Below, in pieces: positions 1-8,763 of a DNA stretch of 64,000 bases. The DNA lies in the NCBI RefSeq assembly GCF_001439735.1, contig NZ_JYLN01000007.1, positions 310,001-374,000 on the forward strand. Reading direction: 5' to 3'. Position 1 is the first letter of the stretch, and each line of letters starts with the position of its first letter. The translations under genes and the position numbers were made by a program. The stretch comes from Pseudomonas paralactis (lineage in GTDB: Bacteria; Pseudomonadota; Gammaproteobacteria; Pseudomonadales; Pseudomonadaceae). A model generated the notes under the pieces. That model did no database searches. It was given only the letters and a program-made list of their open reading frames with translations, and was not told where the DNA came from.

Positions 1-1
1 G

Positions 2-1270
<1,269 letters not shown>

Positions 1271-1426
1271 ATGAAAGGTTTCAGCGCTGAGCCGCTGTTT
1301 TGAAGAAAAACCGTCAAGGCGTGCTATTTTTCCGGGGTAGTCATCCATTGATGCTCCTTGGGCCGATGTTCCTTGGGACAATGGGTGTGGTCATTTTTCA
1401 AAGCGTCGTGTTCAGGGCTTTTTTTC

Positions 1427-3964
1427 ATGAATGGAACATCCACCGGTAGCGAAGCCGCTGCATTGATCAAGCGGCTGGACTGGGCGCAAAGCCCCCTCGG
1501 TGAGGCCAGTGATTGGCCGCAAAGCCTGCGCACCGCCGTTGATATCGTCGTGCATTCACCGATGCCGATGGTGCTGCTGTGGGGTCCGCAACTCATACAA
1601 CTGTATAACGATGGTTTTGCCCAACTGGTGGGCAACAAGCATCCCGGCGCCCTGGGCCAGCCTGCGCACCAGACCTGGCCGGAACTGCAAAGCTTTGCTG
1701 CGCCGGTCTACGATGCAGTGCTCGGCGGCCAGGTGCGGACCTTCAGCGAGCAGCGTTTTGTATTGCAACGCGAATGTCGCGACACCGAAATCTGGCTCGA
1801 CCTGACCTACAGCCCGGTGCGCGATGAAAGCGGCCTGGTGGCAGGCATTCTGGTCACCGCTATCGAAACCAACGAACGGCGCAGCAAAACCCTGGAACTG
1901 CAACAGCGCTCCGAAGAGAGCCTCAAGGCCCAGCACAACACTGAGCAGCGCCTGCAACTGGCGCTGGCGGCGACCGATGCCGTGGGCACCTGGGACTGGG
2001 ACATTGGTGAAGACCACTTTATCGCCGATGCACATTTTGCCTACCTGCACGGTGTCTCTCCCAGTGACGCCGGCCTGCTGCCCATCAGCGCCTATCTGCT
2101 CGGCGTGCATCCCGAAGACCGTGGCATGGTCACGCGCAGCATCAAGCATTGCATCACGTTCGGCACTGAATACGCCGAGGAGTATCGCCTGCTGCAAGCC
2201 GACGGCCAGGTGCGCTGGGTATTCGCCCGTGGCCGCTGCTACAAGGACCAACAAGGCCGACCCGCACGCTTTCTCGGTGCCGCGCTGGACCTCACCGAGC
2301 GCAAGCACACCGAACAGGCACTGCGCCAGAGCCAGACGGAGCTGCAACTGATCATCAACGCCATGCCGGTGTTGATCAGTTACGTGGACCATGAACAGCG
2401 CTTTCGCCTGAACAACAGCGCCTACCTCGACTGGTACGGCAAGACGCCCCAGGAGCTGTACGGCAAGACCATCCGTGAAGTACTCGGCGACGAGGTATAT
2501 GCCGGGCGTATCGACAAGATCGAAGCGGCCCTGAACGGCAAGGCGTGCAGCTTCATGACCCTCACGCCTCATCGCGATGGCCGCCCACGTCATGCGCTGA
2601 TGAAATACCTGCCACGCTTCAGCAATGACGGCTCGGTGAACGGCTTCTACATTTTTGTGATCGACGAGACCGAACGCAAACTCACCGAAGAAGCCCTGCG
2701 TCATCTCAACGAGAACCTCGAAGAGCGTGTAGCCCAGCGCACCCAGGCGCTGGCCGAGGCCAACCAGCGCCTGCAAAACGAGATGTTCGAACGCGAACGG
2801 GCCGAAGACGCCCTGCGCCATGCCCAGAAGATGGAAGCGGTAGGCCAGCTCACCGGCGGCATCGCCCATGACTTCAACAACATGCTCACCGGCATCATCG
2901 GCAGCCTGGACCTGATGCAGCGCTACATTGCCGCCGGGCGCAGCGAGGACATTGGCCGCTTTGCCGACGCTGCCGTGTCCTCGGCCCATCGCGCCGCCGC
3001 CCTGACCCATCGCCTGTTGGCGTTTTCGCGGCGCCAGTCGCTGGACCGCCGCCCCACCGATCCCAACCAGTTGGTGGCGTCCCTGGAAGATCTGTTCCGG
3101 CGCACCAAGGGTGCGCATATCGCGCTCAAGGTGCAACTGGGCAAAGACATCTGGCCGGTCAACACCGACGCCAGCCAATTGGAAAACGCCCTGCTCAACC
3201 TGGTGATCAACGCCCGCGATGCCATGCCCGACGGCGGCGAGTTGCTGATCGAAACCGCCAACAGCTACCTGGACGGCACCGACATCACCACCCTGGAGCC
3301 GGTCAAGGCAGGCGACTACGTGATGCTCGGCGTGAGCGACAACGGCAGCGGCATGGCACCCAAAATCCTCGCCAAGGCGTTCGACCCGTTTTTCACCACC
3401 AAGCCCATCGGCCAAGGCACTGGCCTTGGGTTGTCGATGATTTACGGCTTTGCCCAGCAGTCCGGTGGTCACGTGACCATCCAGAGCGAACCGGGCCAGG
3501 GCACCTGCGTGCGCCTGTACTTGCCGCGCCTGTATGGCACCGCACTGGAACGCGACCTACCCGTCAGCCTGGCCGAAGCCCCGGTGGCCCTGGCCGGTGA
3601 AGCGGTGGTGGTGGTCGAGGACGACCCGGCGGTGCGCATGTTGGTGGTCAATGTGCTTGATGAACTGGGCTATACCGCGCACCAGGCGGCGGATGCGCGT
3701 GCCGCGCTGCCGCTGCTGGAGTCGGATTTGCGCGTGGATTTACTGGTAACCGACGTCGGCCTGCCGGGCATGAACGGCCGGCAACTGGCTGAAATCGCCC
3801 GCCAGCATCGCCCTGGCCTACGGGTGTTGTTCATGACCGGTTATGCCGAGAAAGCCGCTGAGCGCCAGGGCTTTCTGGAAGACGGCATGGACATGGTCGC
3901 CAAGCCGTTTTCCATCGACCTGCTGGCCACCAAAATCCGCAGCATGATCGGCGTCGAGGCCTGA
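1427..3964 (+). CDS. hybrid sensor histidine kinase with three PAS-like domains and a C-terminal receiver
   Basis: Predicted cytoplasmic sensor kinase of 845 residues with no clear membrane segment. Domain order: an N-terminal PAS/GAF-like module beginning with the SPLGEASDWP motif seen in soluble PAS kinases; a PAS_3-type domain around residues 190-310 (GTWDWDIGE); a PAS_4-type domain around 325-440; a coiled coil rich in Glu/Arg; a HisKA domain with phospho-acceptor His481 (IAHDFNN); an HATPase domain with DNGSGM and GTGLGLSM boxes; and a receiver with Asp776 (VTDVGLPG). An in-frame ATG 69 bases upstream exists, but the extension is unlike the family and the MNGTSTG start is preferred. No cognate output regulator lies adjacent, so the signal and target are unknown. 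Confidence 0.85.
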   Translation: MNGTSTGSEAAALIKRLDWAQSPLGEASDWPQSLRTAVDIVVHSPMPMVLLWGPQLIQLYNDGFAQLVGNKHPGALGQPAHQTWPELQSFAAPVYDAVLGGQVRTFSEQRFVLQRECRDTEIWLDLTYSPVRDESGLVAGILVTAIETNERRSKTLELQQRSEESLKAQHNTEQRLQLALAATDAVGTWDWDIGEDHFIADAHFAYLHGVSPSDAGLLPISAYLLGVHPEDRGMVTRSIKHCITFGTEYAEEYRLLQADGQVRWVFARGRCYKDQQGRPARFLGAALDLTERKHTEQALRQSQTELQLIINAMPVLISYVDHEQRFRLNNSAYLDWYGKTPQELYGKTIREVLGDEVYAGRIDKIEAALNGKACSFMTLTPHRDGRPRHALMKYLPRFSNDGSVNGFYIFVIDETERKLTEEALRHLNENLEERVAQRTQALAEANQRLQNEMFERERAEDALRHAQKMEAVGQLTGGIAHDFNNMLTGIIGSLDLMQRYIAAGRSEDIGRFADAAVSSAHRAAALTHRLLAFSRRQSLDRRPTDPNQLVASLEDLFRRTKGAHIALKVQLGKDIWPVNTDASQLENALLNLVINARDAMPDGGELLIETANSYLDGTDITTLEPVKAGDYVMLGVSDNGSGMAPKILAKAFDPFFTTKPIGQGTGLGLSMIYGFAQQSGGHVTIQSEPGQGTCVRLYLPRLYGTALERDLPVSLAEAPVALAGEAVVVVEDDPAVRMLVVNVLDELGYTAHQAADARAALPLLESDLRVDLLVTDVGLPGMNGRQLAEIARQHRPGLRVLFMTGYAEKAAERQGFLEDGMDMVAKPFSIDLLATKIRSMIGVEA

Positions 3965-4007
3965 GTTCAGGCATAATCGCGCGCCGTCGTACACCTGGTA
4001 GAGATCA

Positions 4008-4283
4008 ATGAAAGCCCAAGCCCGTCATATCCTGGTGAAAACCAGCGAAGAAGCCGAACAGCTCAAGCAGCGCATTGCCAAGGGCGAAGCCTTTGACGTG
4101 CTGGCCAAGAAGTACTCCACCTGCCCGTCGGGCAAGCGTGGCGGCGACCTGGGTGAAGTACGGCCCGGGCAGATGGTGGGGGCGATTGATGCGGTGATCT
4201 TCAAGAAGCCGGTGAAGGTGGTGCACGGGCCGATCAAGAGCAAGTTTGGCTATCACCTGGTGCAGGTGTTTTACCGGGATTGA
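4008..4283 (+). CDS. ppiC: peptidyl-prolyl cis-trans isomerase C (parvulin)
   Basis: A 91-residue single-domain parvulin that catalyses proline isomerisation in the cytoplasm; no signal peptide is present. It starts KAQARHILVKT and carries the parvulin signatures YSTCPSGKRGGDLG, VVHGPIKSKFGYHLV and GQMV. The length equals that of the stand-alone PpiC family. It lies 43 bases behind the hybrid kinase on the same strand, probably as an independent gene, and is followed at once by a REPIN. Identification is firm; the symbol rests on family resemblance. Confidence 0.9.
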   Translation: MKAQARHILVKTSEEAEQLKQRIAKGEAFDVLAKKYSTCPSGKRGGDLGEVRPGQMVGAIDAVIFKKPVKVVHGPIKSKFGYHLVQVFYRD

Positions 4284-4302
4284 GTGGATGGCTTCAGTCC
4301 GC

Positions 4303-4376
4303 TATCGCAGGCAAGCCAGCTCCCACATTTAGCGGTATACACCCACTCAAATGTGGGAGCCGGGCTTGCCCGCGAT
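4303..4376. repeat. REPIN: paired REP sequences (type 1)
   Basis: Two inverted REP units read ATCGCAGGCAAGCCAGCTCC and its near-complement ending GGGCTTGCCCGCGAT, separated by a short spacer. Such pairs are mobile, non-autonomous hairpins spread by REP-associated transposases (RAYT) in fluorescent pseudomonads. It lies between ppiC and the convergent sugar kinase gene, where it may also help terminate transcription from both sides. Confidence 0.85.
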
Positions 4377-4393
4377 CCGCCGCAGGCGGCCAT

Positions 4394-5299
4394 TCATCTC
4401 GGTATCAGCGCCCCCGGCAGCTGAATCACCCGGCTCGCCAGCCGATGCCCCGCCAAGGCAGCTTCTTGCGGCGAACCACCCTTGAGCCGGCAGGCCAAAT
4501 ACGCCGCACTGAACGAATCTCCCGCCGCCGTGGTGTCCACCACCTTTTCCACCTTCAACGCCGGCACCGCAAAGCGCTCCCCCGCGCAACGAATCACGCA
4601 GGCGTCCGCTCCCCGCTTGAGCACCACTTCTGCAATCGACGGGTACGCCGCAAACACCTGCTCGCTATTCTCATAGCCAAACAACGCGCGTTCGTCATCC
4701 TCGGTGAGCAAGGCCATATCCACTTCGGCCAACACCCTGCGATACGCCGCACGGGCCGCTTGCACATCGACCCACAGCCGTGGCCGGTAGTTGTTATCGA
4801 ACACCACCTTGCCACCCCGGCGGCGGGTTTCGACCAGGGTGTCCAGCAAGCGCTCGCGCCCGACCTCGCCCAGCACCGCCAGGGTGATGCCGCTGAAATA
4901 CACCACGTCATAGTCCGGCAACGCTGCCAGGATCGGCTCGGCCGCAGGCGTGGTGAAGCAATCGCGCACAGCCGCTTCGTTGCGCCAGTAGAGAAACTTG
5001 CGCTCGCCCTTGGCGTCGGTCTGGATGCAGTACAAGCCAGGCAAGCGTCCAGGCAGGCGCTGGACCATGCCCAGGCCGAGGCCCTCGGCTTGCCATTGCT
5101 GGCACATGGCGTCGCTGAAGCTGTCATCACCCAGGGCGGTGACGTAGTCGACGCTGGCGCACTCGCCCAGCTCACGGCGCAGGTACACCGCGGTGTTCAG
5201 GGTGTCACCGCCGAAGCTCTGGTGCAGGCTGCCGTCGGCGCGGTGTTGCAGTTCGATCATGCATTCGCCGATGAGGGCGATGTGGGGGTGGGTGTTCAT
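4394..5299 (-). CDS. kdgK: PfkB-family sugar kinase, 2-keto-3-deoxygluconate kinase type
   Basis: A 301-residue ribokinase-like enzyme predicted to phosphorylate 2-keto-3-deoxygluconate for the Entner-Doudoroff route. The N-terminal GECMIEL and the FGGDTLNTAVYLRR motif match KdgK, and the C-terminal DTTAAGDSFSAAYL is the PfkB signature 2 with the catalytic Asp and anion hole. The start at MNTHPHIALIGECM is chosen because it places the family motif correctly; an upstream ATG would run through a REP sequence. It is the last gene of the minus-strand ridA-iclR-deaminase-kinase series, with a REPIN before it. The substrate is inferred from motifs, and other 2-keto sugars remain possible. Confidence 0.75.
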   Translation of the reverse strand: MNTHPHIALIGECMIELQHRADGSLHQSFGGDTLNTAVYLRRELGECASVDYVTALGDDSFSDAMCQQWQAEGLGLGMVQRLPGRLPGLYCIQTDAKGERKFLYWRNEAAVRDCFTTPAAEPILAALPDYDVVYFSGITLAVLGEVGRERLLDTLVETRRRGGKVVFDNNYRPRLWVDVQAARAAYRRVLAEVDMALLTEDDERALFGYENSEQVFAAYPSIAEVVLKRGADACVIRCAGERFAVPALKVEKVVDTTAAGDSFSAAYLACRLKGGSPQEAALAGHRLASRVIQLPGALIPR

Positions 5300-5328
5300 G
5301 GCAGAGTTCTCAGGTGTGCTGGAGGGCC

Positions 5329-5417
5329 CCATCGCGGGCAAGCCCGGCTCCCACACTTGACCCTATTCCAACTGGAGGAATGCAGTCGAATGTGGGAGCT
5401 GGCTTGTCGGGTCGCCG
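5329..5417. repeat. REPIN: paired REP sequences (type 1), partly degenerate
   Basis: Inverted units ATCGCGGGCAAGCCCGGCTC and TGTGGGAGCTGGCTTGTCGG flank a spacer of about 40 bases between the sugar kinase and the amino acid deaminase genes. The second unit has diverged at its outer end. It interrupts what otherwise looks like a single operon. Confidence 0.8.
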
Positions 5418-5443
5418 CATCGCTGCGATAGCCGCGACGCGGT

Positions 5444-6652
5444 CTAGAAGCAGGTACGCAGAGACTCAACCACCTGCAACTGCTCATCCACCAGGCACCC
5501 CACCTGCCATTTATCAAACGTCAGGCAAGGATGGGACGTGCCAAACGAAATGATGTCACCAATACGCAATTCAACGCCCGGCGCTACGGTCATGAACGCA
5601 TGTTGGTCCATTACCGCCGTCACCTTGCAGGCGCTCACATCATCAGCGTGCACCGGGACAATTCCGGCCTTGTAGCGCTTGAGCGGCACCGGCAAACCGG
5701 CGTCGTAGGCCACGTCGCGCTTGCCCAGGGCAACTACCGCAAAACCCGGCTCCGGCAGCGACTGCACGTGCGCCCAGACTTCCATGGCCGGGCGCAGGCC
5801 CTCGTTGAGGTCGCTGCGTCGGTCGAGTACACAGCATTGCGCATCTTTGTAGATGCCATGGTCGTGGGCCACGTAGCTGCCCGGGCGCAACACACTGAGG
5901 AAACGCCCGGCGGCGTTCTGCGCCTCGAACGATTCAGCGATCAGGTCGTACCAGGCCGAGCCCGACGCGGTGATGATCGGCTTGGGCAGGTCGAACAGGC
6001 CGCTGTCTTGCAGGTCTACCGCCAGGCGCACCAGGCTGGCAGCGAAGTCGCGGATACCGCTGATGGCGTGCTCGCCGTGGATCACCCCTTCGTAACCTTC
6101 GATACCGGTCAGCGCCAATGCCGGCTGGGCCTTGATCGCCTGGGCCAGCTCGCGCACCTCTTGCTCGCTGCGACAGCCACACCGGCCGCCGACCACGCCG
6201 TACTCGATCATCACGTTCAGGCGCAGGCCGCGCGCGGCGAAGAACAGGCCCAGGTCCGCGACGTTGTCCGGGTGATCGACCATGCAATGGAAGTCGAAAT
6301 CCTGATCGGCCAGCAGGTCGGCGATCAGCGCCATGTTCGGCGCACCCACCAATTGGTTGGCCATCAGCACACGGCGCACGCCACCGGCGTAGGCGGCGCG
6401 GGTTTGCACCGCGTTGGCCAGGGTGATGCCCCAGGCACCGGCAGCGATCTGACGCTCGAACAGCGCGGGCATCATGCTGGTCTTGCCATGGGGCGCCAGC
6501 TCGGCGCCGCTGTGGCTGACGAAGTCCTGCATCCAGCGAATGTTGTGCTCCAGGGCGTCACGGTGCAGCACCAGGGCCGGCAGGCTGACATCGCGAACCA
6601 AATGGGCACCGACGGCGGCGGCACCTTTTTCAACGGCATTGAGGGCAGACAT
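5444..6652 (-). CDS. PLP-dependent amino acid deaminase (DSD1 / D-threonine aldolase family)
   Basis: A 402-residue fold-III PLP enzyme (alanine-racemase-like barrel). HGKTSMMP near residue 55 carries the lysine that should bind PLP. The C-terminal SFGTSHPC motif provides the His and Cys expected to bind the zinc ion of D-serine dehydratase/D-threonine aldolase relatives. It is likely to eliminate or cleave a D-hydroxyamino acid; the exact reaction cannot be read from sequence. It sits 9 bases behind the IclR regulator and shares an operon with a RidA protein, which fits a deaminase that releases reactive enamine or imine. The following sugar kinase suggests that a keto-acid product may be processed further. 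Confidence 0.75.
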   Translation of the reverse strand: MSALNAVEKGAAAVGAHLVRDVSLPALVLHRDALEHNIRWMQDFVSHSGAELAPHGKTSMMPALFERQIAAGAWGITLANAVQTRAAYAGGVRRVLMANQLVGAPNMALIADLLADQDFDFHCMVDHPDNVADLGLFFAARGLRLNVMIEYGVVGGRCGCRSEQEVRELAQAIKAQPALALTGIEGYEGVIHGEHAISGIRDFAASLVRLAVDLQDSGLFDLPKPIITASGSAWYDLIAESFEAQNAAGRFLSVLRPGSYVAHDHGIYKDAQCCVLDRRSDLNEGLRPAMEVWAHVQSLPEPGFAVVALGKRDVAYDAGLPVPLKRYKAGIVPVHADDVSACKVTAVMDQHAFMTVAPGVELRIGDIISFGTSHPCLTFDKWQVGCLVDEQLQVVESLRTCF

Positions 6653-6661
6653 GGAAAACTC

Positions 6662-7426
6662 CTATTCGTTGATACGCCGGGCCAGGCTGTTGGCGCTGTT
6701 GATCAGCACCCGGCGATAGTCATGGTAGTTTTTGCTGGCATCGGCCCGAGGGGCAACGATGCACAGGGTCGCAATACAAGTGCCCTGAGCGTCCCGCACC
6801 GGGGCGGCAAAGCAATGGGTGAAGGTGTCGGCGACACTGTCGAAGGAAAAGAACCCATCCAGGCTGGCCTGGCGAATCTGCGCCAGGAAGGTGTCCAGCG
6901 GCAGGCGCAGGCCATCCGGCAGGATGAAATCGTCGGGGTCGATCAACTCGATGATCTGCTGGTCACTCAAATGCCCCAGCAACAAACGCCCGGAAGCGGT
7001 CCACGGGATCGGCGCGTTTTCACCGATATCCGAAGAAATACGGAAATGCCGCTGGCCTTCGCGCATCAGCGCCACCGTGTACTTGCGCCCGTTGAGCAGG
7101 CACATCTGCGCGGTTTCGTGGGTTTGGCTGACAATGTCCTGCAGGACGTGGTCGGCCTCGCGGGTCAGGTCGAAATGGCGCAAGTGTGCCTGGCCGAGGA
7201 AATACAGCTGCCGACCCAGGTACACGTGGCCGTCCTTGCCCACGGTTTCCAGGATGCGCCGCTCCAGCAGCGACGCCACCAGCTCGTAGACCGTGGATTT
7301 GGGGCTGCCAATGCCACTGGCAATATCATTCGGGCGCAGGGGCTGGCCGATTTCCTTGAGAAAATCGAGAATATCGAACGCACGGTCCAGGCCTTTGGCG
7401 CGGCGTTTGATGGTGTCTTCGGTCAT
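6662..7426 (-). CDS. IclR-family transcriptional regulator
   Basis: A regulator of about 254 residues: an N-terminal winged helix-turn-helix (KGLDRAFDILDFL, then SPKSTVYELVASLLERRIL) and a C-terminal IclR ligand domain with the typical SGRLLLGHLSD and ISSDIGENAPIPW motifs. I prefer the internal ATG (MTEDTIKRR) over one 21 bases upstream because family members begin there. It lies between ridA and the deaminase gene, so it probably controls this operon through the palindromic site ahead of ridA. The likely effector is a keto acid or sugar acid related to the pathway, by analogy with KdgR-like members; this is inference. Confidence 0.85.
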   Translation of the reverse strand: MTEDTIKRRAKGLDRAFDILDFLKEIGQPLRPNDIASGIGSPKSTVYELVASLLERRILETVGKDGHVYLGRQLYFLGQAHLRHFDLTREADHVLQDIVSQTHETAQMCLLNGRKYTVALMREGQRHFRISSDIGENAPIPWTASGRLLLGHLSDQQIIELIDPDDFILPDGLRLPLDTFLAQIRQASLDGFFSFDSVADTFTHCFAAPVRDAQGTCIATLCIVAPRADASKNYHDYRRVLINSANSLARRINE

Positions 7427-7472
7427 GGCAGTGGCGGGTCCCGTCAAAATTCCAGGGTCTGGCAGAGATCTC

Positions 7473-7502
7473 CTGTGGGAGGGGGCTTGCCCCCTCCCAC
7501 AG
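7473..7502. repeat. REP-like hairpin between ridA and iclR
   Basis: A perfect inverted repeat, CTGTGGGAGGGGG with loop CTTG and its complement, spans 30 bases. It is a single compact REP-type hairpin inside the minus-strand operon, just downstream of ridA and upstream of iclR. It could attenuate or stabilise the transcript there. Confidence 0.7.
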
Positions 7503-7533
7503 TTGACTTGCTGTGGTCTTTAGAGTGGGGGAT

Positions 7534-7923
7534 TCAGCCCTTTTTCTTGTAAGCCACGCAATCGATCTCGACCTTGCAATCAACCATCATATTGGCCTGT
7601 ACACAGGCACGCGCCGGGGCGTGTTCCGGGCTGAAGTATTCGCCGAACACCTTGTTGAAACTCCAGAAATCCCGCGGGTCTTCCAGCCACACGCCGACGC
7701 GTACCACGTCCTTGAGCTCGTAGCCGGCTTCTTCAAGGATCGCCACTACGTTGCGCATGGTCTGACGGGTTTGCTCAATGATGCCGCCGCTGATGATTTC
7801 GCCATCCACCGCCGGCACCTGGCCCGACACATACAGCCAGCCATCAGCCTCCACCGCGCGTGCGAACGGGCGTGGCTGGCCGCCACCTGCGGTGCTGCCG
7901 GTACCGTAACGAGTAATGCTCAT
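7534..7923 (-). CDS. RidA family protein (enamine/imine deaminase)
   Basis: A 129-residue YjgF/YER057c/UK114 protein. RidA enzymes hydrolyse reactive 2-aminoacrylate-type enamines and imines released by PLP enzymes, protecting other PLP proteins. The motifs YVSGQVPAVDGEI, QTRQTMRNVVAILEEAG and the C-terminal PARACVQANMMVDCKVEID are diagnostic; the Arg in PARA is the conserved active-site arginine. It is the promoter-proximal gene of the operon leading to the deaminase, so it probably acts on that enzyme's product. A second RidA-family gene lies at about 53 kb in a different pathway context. Confidence 0.9.
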   Translation of the reverse strand: MSITRYGTGSTAGGGQPRPFARAVEADGWLYVSGQVPAVDGEIISGGIIEQTRQTMRNVVAILEEAGYELKDVVRVGVWLEDPRDFWSFNKVFGEYFSPEHAPARACVQANMMVDCKVEIDCVAYKKKG

Positions 7924-7980
7924 ACACGTTGCTCCTTATAAAAAACGACCGCGCTTAAAATTCCACTTCAATGACCACAG

Positions 7981-8018
7981 ATTCCGTTATAGCGGAATTT
8001 GGTTTGTAACAGCGGAAT
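7981..8018. promoter_or_regulatory. probable IclR-type operator, tandem
   Basis: ATTCCGTTATAGCGGAAT (7981-7998) is an 18-base palindrome with one mismatched pair and resembles the ATTCC/GGAAT half-sites of IclR-family operators. The right half AGCGGAAT recurs exactly 20 bases further on (8011-8018), about two helical turns, with a weak left partner. It lies 58 to 95 bases upstream of the ridA start, consistent with regulation of the operon by its own IclR protein. Confidence 0.55.
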
Positions 8019-8271
8019 AGCTCGCAGAAAGTGTGCCACACCCAGGGGATGAAAAATATGCTGCCGGGAAACTCTTTAGGGATCAGCGAGAGGGTTATCG
8101 ACGCGGTAAACGGCGTTGCGCCGTCGGCTTGGGGCTTGCTGCGCAACACTCCACACAGGTGTTACTGCGCCCCCATGCAGACCGCGGCGACCTGTGAAGG
8201 TTGACAGTAGACGCGGGCAAGCCTCGCGCTTAGCGTTGGCAGAAACCGATACGGCCTGGAGGGAATTCATT

Positions 8272-8763
8272 ATGGGAATCGCCACTTGGAGCATTCCAAG
8301 CGCCAAGGCGTTTGAACGCCTGCTGAACACACCGCGCCCAGTGTTCGTTCTATTTGTCTCCGAACACTGCCCCGCCTGCGCGCAAGCGGGAACGTTATTC
8401 GAACAGGCAGCCTGGAAGCATCCCTGGATAGTCAGCGTGGTGCTCGACTGCGCCCATACGCCGAGGCACCCTGACGTAACAGGCACCCCGACGCTGCTGA
8501 TCTACCTAAAAGGGTCTCTGGTAGAAAAACTCAAAGGCTTTGGCCCCCTTGAAGAACAAGCGCAGTGCGTGAAGGAGATCTTCAGCCGTTATGACCTGAA
8601 CAAGGGCGCAACTGCACTTGCGTCACTCGACGCTCCTCCACTTCAGCCACCGTCAAACGCCAGCCCTCATGCTCCAGACAATCCCCTACCACTGGCAGGC
8701 GGTCGAGCAGGCTCATCACCAACCCCGCCAGGGTTTGATAATCCTCGGTCGCCGCAGCCTTGA
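8272..8763 (+). CDS. thioredoxin-fold protein with CPAC motif
   Basis: A 163-residue protein whose first roughly 100 residues look like a thioredoxin domain: VFVLFVSEHCPACAQAG carries a CxxC redox pair, and TGTPTLLIYLKG matches the cis-proline loop. No signal peptide is visible, so it is probably cytoplasmic. The start at MGIATWSIP follows a GGAG-like ribosome site, and longer upstream frames look non-coding. The last 60 residues are Pro/Ser/Ala-rich and lie antisense to the end of the TerC-family gene; this tail is probably little constrained. The function is unassigned. Confidence 0.6.
   Translation: MGIATWSIPSAKAFERLLNTPRPVFVLFVSEHCPACAQAGTLFEQAAWKHPWIVSVVLDCAHTPRHPDVTGTPTLLIYLKGSLVEKLKGFGPLEEQAQCVKEIFSRYDLNKGATALASLDAPPLQPPSNASPHAPDNPLPLAGGRAGSSPTPPGFDNPRSPQP

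Noticed and set aside
1556..3472. Long open frame (638 codons) on the minus strand
   Set aside because: It is the antisense shadow of the hybrid histidine kinase, with a His/Gly/Val-rich composition and no domain.
4280..5431. 383-codon plus-strand open frame opposite kdgK
   Set aside because: It is antisense to a clear PfkB kinase and its ends run through REP sequences.
5531..7552. Long open frame (673 codons) on the plus strand
   Set aside because: It is antisense to the deaminase and IclR genes, whose protein motifs are clear. It has no recognisable domain and arises from high third-position GC.
8116..8271. N-terminal extension of the thioredoxin-like gene
   Set aside because: The 52 added residues are Arg/Pro-rich with no motif, and a better start with a ribosome site lies at 8272.
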